Assembly: GCA_038880255.1 (NCBI GenBank)
Contig: JAVZSA010000058.1
Span: 1 to 5,288, forward strand
Source: ARK-15 sp038880255
GTDB lineage: Archaea; Thermoplasmatota; Thermoplasmata; Thermoplasmatales; ARK-15
DNA: 5,288 bases
Reading direction: 5' to 3'
The position numbers and the translations under genes were made by a program. Shown in pieces: positions 1 through 5,288 of the stretch (position 1 is its first letter; the number at the start of each line of letters is the position of its first letter). The notes under the pieces were generated by a model. The model searched no databases. It was not told the DNA's origin and was given only the letters and a program-made list of their open reading frames with translations.

Positions 1-150
1 ATAATTCGGTCCCTGTGCAAGATATACCTCTGGCGCCTTACCGGATGTGGATGTTGGATATGTATAGCTCAGTACCACCATACCCACTACCAAAGTTGGC
101 AGAAGGATTGCAAATATTGTAGATAGATATGCCAATCTTCTTATTTTCAT
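1..150 (-). CDS. N-terminal part of an exported or surface protein (runs off the left edge)
   Basis: Reading the minus strand from the ATG at 150-148 gives 50 open codons to the window edge. The protein starts MKIRRLAYLSTIF and continues into a hydrophobic stretch at about residues 7-29. Next comes a Tyr/Pro/Ser/Thr segment (about 29-36), then a stretch ending APEVYLAQGPNY. Basic residues (K2, R4, R5) before a hydrophobic core are the pattern of a signal peptide or an N-terminal membrane anchor, so export is inferred. The start is well supported: GGAGG (complement of 158-162) lies 7 nt upstream and matches the anti-SD of the 16S gene in this window. Codon use is visibly richer in G and C than in thiI. 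The function cannot be named because the mature domain lies outside the window. No lipobox cysteine is seen. Confidence 0.8.
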   Translation of the reverse strand, partial: MKIRRLAYLSTIFAILLPTLVVGMVVLSYTYPTSTSGKAPEVYLAQGPNY

Positions 151-157
151 TTTTATT

Positions 158-208
158 CCTCCAATTATTTAAATACTTTATTAATTTTGAATATTTAAAT
201 ATTTTCTA
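158..208 (-). promoter_or_regulatory. Promoter and Shine-Dalgarno site of the exported-protein gene
   Basis: On the minus strand the order is BRE-like TAGAAAA (208-202), TATA-like TATTTAAATA (201-192), about 25 nt to a predicted transcription start near 171, GGAGG (162-158), a 7-nt spacer and ATG at 150. The spacing agrees with an archaeal promoter followed by a short leader. The TATA core lies in a perfect 14-nt palindrome (190-203), so it could also be read in the other direction. This is the only gene start in the window with a strong Shine-Dalgarno motif. Confidence 0.55.
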
Positions 209-243
209 AAAAAATATTAAAATTAAAAAAATATTTTAAAATT

Positions 244-299
244 AAGTAAATACTTATGCTTGATCTCTTTAAAAAATTTATATTCTAGATCAAATACTT
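244..299. repeat. Interrupted inverted repeat in the AT-rich spacer
   Basis: TTGATCT at 260-266 is matched by its exact complement AGATCAA at 287-293. Outside these arms, AAGTA (244-248) is matched by TACTT (295-299), with uneven spacing. The 20-nt loop contains a TATA-like TTTATATT (277-284). The short word AAATACTT also occurs three times nearby (171-178, 248-255, 292-299). The rest of the 316-nt intergenic region (151-466) is almost pure A/T, and I see no ORF or RNA gene in it. The repeat could be an operator or chance pairing in AT-rich DNA. Confidence 0.3.
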
Positions 300-429
300 A
301 GAAATTTTAAAATTTAATAAAATTAATTATAAAAATTTTGTTATTTTAAATAAAAATTAATAAATTTGGAATATTATAAATATTTTACTATTTAATAAAA
401 GAACATTAATTTTGTAATTTTTAAAATTT

Positions 430-446
430 CAAAAAGTTTTTTAATT
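430..446 (+). promoter_or_regulatory. Putative BRE/TATA promoter of the thiI-dph6 operon, leaderless type
   Basis: A purine run AAAAAG (431-436) precedes TTTTTTAATT (437-446), centred about 25 nt before the thiI ATG at 467. That distance puts the predicted transcription start at or next to the start codon, which would make a leaderless mRNA. There is no GGAGG-like site before the ATG. The surrounding sequence is so AT-rich that TATA-like words are common, so the call rests mainly on spacing. Confidence 0.4.
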
Positions 447-466
447 ATTAATATTAAAGAGAATTA

Positions 467-1594
467 ATGATTATTATTAGATATGATGAAATAGGTTTAA
501 AGGGTGGAAATAGGCCAATCTTTGAGAAAAAATTAATTGAAAATATGGAAGAGCAAATAACGAAAGCAGGTTATTCTATTTCAATAAAAAGATTACACAA
601 TAGAATCTTAGCTAATACTGATTCGCCCCCCGAAAATTTCATGAAAATATTTGGTATAAGATCTATTTCACCCGCCATTGAATCAACACATAATATTGAG
701 GATATTTATAGTGAAATTAAAAAAATTTTATTGAACAAAAAATTTGAAACATTTAGGATTAGTACCCAAAGATTATGGAAAGGTTATTGGAAAAAATCCA
801 CAGAATTGAATGAAATATTAGGAGAAATGGTATTAAGAGATTTTCAAAAAAAGGTGAAACTTGTAGATCCTGATATTGACATTGGTATTGAGATTTTAGA
901 AGATAGATCATTGATTTTTACAGAAAAATATCCAGGTCCAGGAGGCCTGCCTTATGGAATTGAAGGGAAAGTTTTGATGTTAATAAGTGGTGGAATTGAT
1001 TCACCTGTGGCAGCATATTTATTAATGAAAAGAGGTGCTGACATTACTTTTTTACATTATAAAACAAATGATGAAATTTTGAAAAAGGTAAAAAATTTAA
1101 TAAACATCCTTGAATCTTATGCACCAAAGTCCCTTGATCTAATTGTTGAAGAACATGAAAAACTTTTAGAAAATGTAATTTCAAATCTTGAGAAAATGGG
1201 AAAAAGAAGATGGACGTGTGTATTTTGCAAGTATTCAATGTTAAAAAGGGCAGAAGAAATTGCAAAGAATATTGGTGCTTACGCAATAGGTACTGGTGAA
1301 TCGTTGGGTGAGGTGGCTTCACAAACCTTAAACAACATTATGGTGGAGAATCTTGCTGTACAATTACCAGTTTTTAGACCATTAATAGGCTTTGATAAAT
1401 TGGAAATTGTAAACTTGGCAAAAAAAATTGGTACATTTAATGAATCCATATCAGTAAAGGGATGTGGATGTCCTTTTCTACCAATACATCCGATTACAAA
1501 TGCCACAATTGAAGAATTTATAAAAATAAGGGAAAATGCATTTGAAAAAAATGAATTAGGCAAAAAAAATTTTACAGGACAGGGATGTTTTTAA
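467..1594 (+). CDS. thiI: tRNA 4-thiouridine synthase ThiI, archaeal type without a rhodanese domain
   Basis: ThiI adenylates U8 of tRNA and replaces its 4-oxygen with sulfur to give s4U, a cytosolic reaction. The N-terminus, with RYDEIGLKGGNRPIFEKKL at residues 5-23, is the typical ThiI start and fixes the ATG. A ferredoxin-like/THUMP tRNA-binding region covers about 1-165. The PP-loop ATPase domain follows, with SGGIDSP at 174-180 and a conserved-looking GTGESLGEVASQTL block at 275-288. The 375 aa end after the PP-loop domain, so the C-terminal rhodanese domain of E. coli ThiI is absent, as is usual in archaea. Cysteines C251 and C254 form a CxxC, and C333/C335 sit in a CGC motif. In the Methanococcus maripaludis enzyme, a CxxC plus a third cysteine are essential and linked to a [3Fe-4S] cluster, so the same chemistry is inferred here. 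It is first in an operon with dph6, 1 nt apart. Some ThiI proteins also serve thiamine synthesis, but nothing here points to that. Confidence 0.93.
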   Translation: MIIIRYDEIGLKGGNRPIFEKKLIENMEEQITKAGYSISIKRLHNRILANTDSPPENFMKIFGIRSISPAIESTHNIEDIYSEIKKILLNKKFETFRISTQRLWKGYWKKSTELNEILGEMVLRDFQKKVKLVDPDIDIGIEILEDRSLIFTEKYPGPGGLPYGIEGKVLMLISGGIDSPVAAYLLMKRGADITFLHYKTNDEILKKVKNLINILESYAPKSLDLIVEEHEKLLENVISNLEKMGKRRWTCVFCKYSMLKRAEEIAKNIGAYAIGTGESLGEVASQTLNNIMVENLAVQLPVFRPLIGFDKLEIVNLAKKIGTFNESISVKGCGCPFLPIHPITNATIEEFIKIRENAFEKNELGKKNFTGQGCF

Positions 1595-1595
1595 G

Positions 1596-2252
1596 ATGGA
1601 AGGCATAGCCCTACTGAGTGGTGGTAAGGATAGTGTCTATGCAATGTACATTGCGATGCAGCAAGGGATTAAAATTAAAAAAATAATTAATATCTATCCT
1701 GAAAAATTTTCACTTATGTACCATTTCCCAAATGTCCATTTAATAAACCTAATTTCGCAATCCTTAGACATTGATTTTGCGCAATATAAAATATCTGATG
1801 AACCCAATGAATTACAAAATATTCTGTCCACATTTGAAGAAAAAATTGTAGTCACGGGGGCAATAGAATCTGAATATCAAAAAACAAGGTTAGAGCAAAT
1901 ATGTACAAAACTTGAAAAGATACATTATTCTCCCTTATGGAAAAAGGACCCTTTTAAAATCCTATCTGAAATATTGCAAGCTGGATTTAGGGTAATTTTT
2001 GTAAGTGTTTCAGCAGAGGGTTTGGGCGATGATTTTCTTGGTAGCGAACTTAATTATAATACAATAGAGAGATTGAAAAGATTAAAGGAAAAATATGGAA
2101 TTCATCCATCAGGAGAAGGGGGTGAATATGAAACACTTGTACTGGATGGACCAATATATAAAAGTAGAATAAAAATAGATAAATGGCAAAAGGAATGGTA
2201 TGGAAATTTTGGACTTTTTAAAATAGTTAATGCACATATTGAGAAAAAATAA
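1596..2252 (+). CDS. dph6: Diphthine-ammonia ligase, Dph6 / ATP_bind_4 family
   Basis: Dph6 carries out the last step of diphthamide synthesis, the ATP-dependent amidation of diphthine on the target histidine of translation elongation factor 2. The 218-aa protein opens with the PP-loop SGGKDS (residues 8-13). It then shows the family blocks GAIESEYQKTR (88-98), PLWKKDP (113-119), VSVSAEGL (136-143) and the diagnostic GEGGEYET (173-180) followed by DGPIYKS. Its length matches the single-domain archaeal enzymes, and the eukaryotic C-terminal YjgF-like domains are missing. The ATG is one base after the thiI stop, so the two genes are almost certainly co-transcribed. There is no good Shine-Dalgarno site, so translation may be coupled to thiI. 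The start is fixed by the PP-loop only seven residues in. No key motif is missing. Confidence 0.92.
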   Translation: MEGIALLSGGKDSVYAMYIAMQQGIKIKKIINIYPEKFSLMYHFPNVHLINLISQSLDIDFAQYKISDEPNELQNILSTFEEKIVVTGAIESEYQKTRLEQICTKLEKIHYSPLWKKDPFKILSEILQAGFRVIFVSVSAEGLGDDFLGSELNYNTIERLKRLKEKYGIHPSGEGGEYETLVLDGPIYKSRIKIDKWQKEWYGNFGLFKIVNAHIEKK

Positions 2253-2258
2253 ATAAAT
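2243..2258 (+). promoter_or_regulatory. Putative tRNA-Gly promoter overlapping the dph6 stop codon
   Basis: The A/T word AAATAAATAAAT (2247-2258), preceded by GAAA, contains the dph6 stop codon (2250-2252) and is centred about 25 nt upstream of the tRNA 5' end at 2278. That is the distance expected between an archaeal TATA box and a transcription start just before the tRNA. The tRNA may also be carried on read-through from thiI-dph6. Confidence 0.4.
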
Positions 2259-2277
2259 GGTTGCCATAGAAGAATCA

Positions 2278-2349
2278 GCGGGTGTAGTGTAGTGGTTAGC
2301 ACAGGGGCTTCCCAAGCCTCTAACCCGGGTTCAAATCCCGGCACCCGCA
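2278..2349 (+). tRNA. tRNA-Gly, anticodon CCC
   Basis: A complete 72-nt cloverleaf can be folded by eye. The acceptor stem GCGGGTG/CACCCGC is seven perfect pairs, with discriminator A at 2349. The D stem is GTGT/GCAC with one G-U pair and an 8-nt loop containing GG. The anticodon stem GGGGC/GCCTC has one G-U pair and loop TTCCCAA, with anticodon CCC at 2311-2313. The variable loop is TAAC. The T stem CCGGG/CCCGG closes loop TTCAAAT. CCA is not encoded and must be added after transcription. There is no intron. Position 8 is U (2285), the site ThiI modifies. The CCC anticodon reads GGG codons, so another isoacceptor must serve the other glycine codons. Confidence 0.97.
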
Positions 2350-2372
2350 TTTAAATTAGTTCCAACAAATAA

Positions 2373-2390
2373 TGAAAATAATTTAATAAT
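2373..2390 (+). promoter_or_regulatory. Putative promoter of the mobB-FeS gene, leaderless type
   Basis: GAAAATA (2374-2380, BRE-like) runs into ATTTAATAAT (2381-2390), centred about 26 nt before the ATG at 2411. A transcription start at or beside the start codon is therefore likely. The GTGAT just before the ATG resembles part of the anti-SD complement, but with no spacer it is unlikely to act as a ribosome binding site. Confidence 0.45.
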
Positions 2391-2410
2391 GTAAAATCCA
2401 TGCAAGTGAT

Positions 2411-3121
2411 ATGATACTTGGATTTTATGGGCCTTCAAACACTGGAAAAACGGATACCATTGTAAAGCTTATTAAATATTTTTCAGAAAGAAATTTTAAG
2501 GTAGCAACAGTAAAGCATATTTCCAGGGAATTTACCATGGACACAGGTGGGAAGGATACTTGGAAAATGGGTACTGCAGGTGCCAATTTGGTTGTGGCTT
2601 CATCAAACAATGAAAATAATTTTATTGTTAAGTCACAAATGGATTTTAAAAGTATAATTCAGTTGATTAACTTGTTTGACAATTTTGATTTAATATTTGT
2701 TGAAGGATTTAAATCTGTACCATGGATAAAAAAGATAAAATTTGGGGATCTAGAAACAATGGAGAATACAGTTATGAAATTCAATAATAATATTGATGAA
2801 TTAATTAAATATATTGAAAATGAATTAAAAATAGAAAAAATAATGAAAAAATTACCAAACTTTAATTGTGGTGAATGCGGTTTTAAAACCTGTAGGGAAT
2901 TGGCTGAGAAAATTCTAATAAATGAAAAAGGATTTGAGGATTGTAAATATTTTAATCCTGAGATTGTTATGGAAATTGAAATAAATGGAAAGCAAATTTA
3001 TATTTCACCATTTGTTCAAAATATAATTAAGAATACAATTTTTGGTATGGTTTCTTCCTTAAAAGGTGTAAACAAGGTAAACACAATCAATATTAAAATT
3101 AAAGAGATGGATGGTAAGTAA
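2411..3121 (+). CDS. mobB: MobB-like P-loop GTPase fused to a four-cysteine Fe-S domain
   Basis: MobB proteins bind GTP and help attach GMP to molybdopterin when the Mo/W bis-MGD cofactor is made; the partner MobA is not in this window. The N-terminal domain (about 1-140) has Walker A GPSNTGKT (7-14), the MobB-typical TVKH (33-36), DTGGKDTWKMGTAGA (44-58) and a Walker B-like DLIFVEGFK (93-101). After a Lys/Glu-rich linker comes CGECGFKTC (153-161) plus C178, a C-x2-C-x4-C-x16-C pattern as in the small 4Fe-4S 'FeS' domain family. The last 55 residues (NGKQIYISPFVQ, SSLKG) form a further module I cannot name. At 236 aa it is longer than stand-alone MobB (about 170), which the added domain explains. 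The start is fixed by the P-loop at residue 7. The exact partner enzyme is unknown; an Fe-S scaffold role in a Mo/W enzyme pathway is inferred. The last five codons and the stop also encode part of the pre-16S processing stem on the other strand. Confidence 0.85.
   Translation: MILGFYGPSNTGKTDTIVKLIKYFSERNFKVATVKHISREFTMDTGGKDTWKMGTAGANLVVASSNNENNFIVKSQMDFKSIIQLINLFDNFDLIFVEGFKSVPWIKKIKFGDLETMENTVMKFNNNIDELIKYIENELKIEKIMKKLPNFNCGECGFKTCRELAEKILINEKGFEDCKYFNPEIVMEIEINGKQIYISPFVQNIIKNTIFGMVSSLKGVNKVNTINIKIKEMDGK
3088..3103 (-). terminator. Possible T-rich terminator of the pre-16S transcript
   Basis: On the minus strand, just past the outer processing helix, the sequence reads TTTAATTTTAATATTG (3103-3088), inside the antisense of mobB. 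Archaeal terminators are often T-rich tracts without a hairpin. The T runs are only three and four long, so transcription may continue further into mobB antisense. Confidence 0.25.
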
Positions 3122-3136
3122 AGTGCCTGTGGCCAG
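3104..3136 (-). other. 3' arm of the pre-16S bulge-helix-bulge processing stem
   Basis: In RNA order this arm has four parts. CUGGCCACAGG (3136-3126) is the inner helix strand. CACU (3125-3122) is the central 4-nt helix strand. UUA (3121-3119) is the bulge. CUUACCAUCCAUCUC (3118-3104) is the outer helix strand. Every part pairs with 4648-4680. The tRNA-splicing endonuclease is expected to cut after the second bulge base, between 3120 and 3119. The arm overlaps mobB codons 232-236 (3104-3118) and its stop codon (3119-3121) on the opposite strand. Confidence 0.9.
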
Positions 3137-3137
3137 C

Positions 3138-3146
3138 TTTTTTTTT
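3138..3146 (+). terminator. T9 oligo-T terminator of mobB-FeS
   Basis: Nine consecutive T residues start 17 nt after the mobB stop codon. A run of this length is the usual archaeal intrinsic terminator and the only long T run downstream of the gene. It lies between the inner processing-stem strand and the mature 16S 3' end, so it reads as an A9 tract in the pre-16S trailer. Confidence 0.6.
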
Positions 3147-3148
3147 CG

Positions 3149-4625
<1,477 letters not shown>

Positions 4626-4805
4626 TTAATAGGGAGTATGAAAATTACTGGCCACAGGTTTCACCCTTACCATCCATCTCAGATCTGAATTACATTGCTC
4701 AGATCCTCATTATTATGTGCAAATATGGAACTGGTCTCTTCATCCTTTGGAATATTACATCCAAATCTAAGACCACACCTTTTTTAATTATTTGCACTTG
4801 GTAAT
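4626..4805 (-). other. Structured 5' leader (external transcribed spacer) of pre-16S
   Basis: Between the predicted transcription start (about 4805) and mature 16S, the leader shows nested pairing. GUGCAAAUA (4797-4789) pairs perfectly with UAUUUGCAC (4725-4717). Between them, GGUCU (4774-4770) can pair with AGACC (4737-4733), and UUUGG (4765-4761) with CCAAA (4750-4746), giving one long interrupted hairpin. A second hairpin, GAUCUGA/UCAGAUC (4705-4699 with 4688-4682, 10-nt loop), directly abuts the outer processing helix at 4680. After the processing arm, an A/U-rich stretch of about 22 nt leads into 16S. Folding was done by eye. Confidence 0.55.
4648..4680 (-). other. 5' arm of the pre-16S bulge-helix-bulge processing stem
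   Basis: In RNA order: GAGAUGGAUGGUAAG (4680-4666, outer helix, 15 perfect pairs with 3104-3118), GGUG (4665-4662, central helix with one G-U pair), AAA (4661-4659, bulge) and CCUGUGGCCAG (4658-4648, inner helix, 11 perfect pairs with 3126-3136). Two 3-nt bulges on opposite strands separated by exactly 4 bp, in the same order as in tRNA introns, is the canonical motif cut by the archaeal splicing endonuclease. The expected cut is between 4660 and 4659, releasing a pre-16S that may be circularised. Confidence 0.92.
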
Positions 4806-4821
4806 CAAAAGTAATAATTTT

Positions 4822-4840
4822 CAAATATTTATTTGTTTCG
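4822..4840 (-). promoter_or_regulatory. Likely 16S rRNA promoter (BRE/TATA)
   Basis: On the minus strand CGAAAC (4840-4835, BRE-like) is followed by AAATAAATA (4834-4826). This predicts a start near 4802-4806, just before the first paired element of the leader. A second candidate, GGTAAATATATTACGG (4866-4851), would start transcription near 4833 and overlap the first box, so two promoters are possible. Confidence 0.45.
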
Positions 4841-4892
4841 ATCATTAATTCCGTAATATATTTACCATATTATTTCAATTAATTTTTTCAAT

Positions 4893-4920
4893 AAAAAAAA
4901 TGAAAAAATAATTATAAAAA
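4893..4920 (-). terminator. T-rich terminator after the Ser/Thr-rich protein gene
   Basis: On the minus strand, beginning 4 nt after the stop codon, there are T runs of five (4920-4916), six (4908-4903) and eight (4900-4893). These are typical hairpin-free archaeal termination signals. They would shield the 16S promoter downstream from read-through. Confidence 0.6.
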
Positions 4921-4923
4921 CTT

Positions 4924-5288
4924 TTAAAAGATTTTGATTGTAAAATAAATTTCAGAGTTATTCATTATTATGAAGTTTTCAAAGGTAGGTACGTCACTAA
5001 CTTTATTTTTGAAAGTATTTATTATGCTAACTACTTTTACATTATTTGGTAATTCAATATTCGTTGTTGTAGTAGATGTTCTATATCCTATTGTGTAGAT
5101 ATTTGGATATGAATTATCATTGTATAATGTGCTTCCAGAATACCAATAATCCTGTACATAATTCTTTGATGAAGATGATGGACTTGATGTGTATCCCCAT
5201 TGAACACTTCCTGACGCCTGATATACATTCAGATAATATGTAGTGCTACCTTTTAATGATATCGTGCTTATGCTCACATTGTACCATA
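4924..5288 (-). CDS. C-terminal part of a Ser/Thr/Tyr/Asn-rich, probably exported protein (runs off the right edge)
   Basis: The minus-strand frame is open from the window edge (first complete codon TGG at 5286-5284) for 120 codons to TAA at 4926-4924. The GTG at 5277 is in frame but probably internal, since the frame continues upstream as WYN. Residues about 8-70 (LKGSTTYYLNVYQASGSVQW, then WGYTSSPSSSS, DYWYSGSTLYN and IYTIGYRTST) have the alternating polar/aromatic look of an extracellular beta-sandwich domain. The 'L-x-G-x-T/S-Y-Y-L' opening recalls carbohydrate-binding or anchor-type jelly-rolls. That likeness is by eye only. There is no cysteine and no C-terminal membrane anchor. Two N-glycosylation sequons occur (NVS at the edge, NNS near the end). 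It is distinct from the exported protein at 1-150. Function unknown. Confidence 0.7.
   Translation of the reverse strand, partial: WYNVSISTISLKGSTTYYLNVYQASGSVQWGYTSSPSSSSKNYVQDYWYSGSTLYNDNSYPNIYTIGYRTSTTTTNIELPNNVKVVSIINTFKNKVSDVPTFENFIIMNNSEIYFTIKIF

Noticed and set aside
171..299. Three copies of AAATACTT, considered as a CRISPR-like or origin-like repeat
   Set aside because: The word is 8 nt with irregular spacing (77 and 44 nt) and no unique spacers or conserved arms. It does not fit a CRISPR array, and nothing else suggests an origin.
2278..2349. tRNA-Gly as an attachment site for an integrated element
   Set aside because: I saw no copy of the tRNA 3' end elsewhere in the window and no integrase gene nearby.
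1044..2610. Minus-strand open frames opposite thiI, dph6 and mobB
   Set aside because: They lie opposite strongly supported genes and have low-complexity Phe/Leu/Ser-rich or tRNA-derived translations with no start signal.
2371..2622. Direct repeat AATGAAAATAATTT at 2371-2384 and 2609-2622
   Set aside because: A 14-nt A/T-rich match, one copy before mobB and one in its coding region, is plausible by chance at this base composition.
5275..5277. GTG as the true start of the Ser/Thr-rich protein
   Set aside because: The frame stays open upstream to the window edge (WYN precedes it) and there is no promoter or ribosome binding site in the few bases available. It is more likely internal.

Overview
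This AT-rich window looks archaeal. The 16S rRNA gene on the minus strand carries the exact archaeal 915-region signature. Its precursor is framed by a canonical archaeal bulge-helix-bulge (BHB) processing stem. The tRNA has no encoded CCA, a diphthamide-synthesis gene is present, and promoters look like BRE/TATA elements. The 16S gene stands alone, with no tRNA-Ala or 23S gene behind it, because a convergent protein gene ends inside its processing stem. A solitary 16S, low GC and leaderless-looking genes fit Thermoplasmata (Thermoplasmatota) best. That placement is an inference and no species is claimed.

Layout, left to right. Positions 1-150 (minus) hold the first 50 codons of an exported protein with its own Shine-Dalgarno site and TATA box. 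Positions 151-466 are a very AT-rich divergent intergenic region with one imperfect inverted repeat. Positions 467-2252 (plus) hold a two-gene operon with 1 nt between the genes: thiI (tRNA 4-thiouridine synthase) and a dph6-type diphthine-ammonia ligase. A tRNA-Gly(CCC) gene follows at 2278-2349. Next is a MobB-type P-loop GTPase fused to a four-cysteine Fe-S domain (2411-3121). The 16S rRNA gene occupies about 3149-4625 on the minus strand, followed by its roughly 180-nt structured leader and likely promoter (to about 4840). The window closes with the C-terminal 120 codons of a Ser/Thr/Tyr/Asn-rich, probably exported protein (minus, running off the right edge).

Most of the content serves translation: ThiI thiolates U8 of tRNAs (the neighbouring tRNA-Gly has U8), Dph6 finishes diphthamide on EF-2, and the 16S gene builds the small subunit. 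MobB-FeS belongs to molybdenum/tungsten cofactor chemistry, and its link to the rest is positional.

The most striking observation is at the junction of mobB and the 16S gene. The 3' strand of the pre-16S outer processing helix is exactly the complement of the last five sense codons of mobB. The 3-nt bulge where the splicing endonuclease should cut is the complement of the mobB stop codon. The only good mobB terminator, a T9 run, lies inside the pre-16S trailer. I saw no CRISPR array, insertion sequence, toxin-antitoxin pair or defence system.
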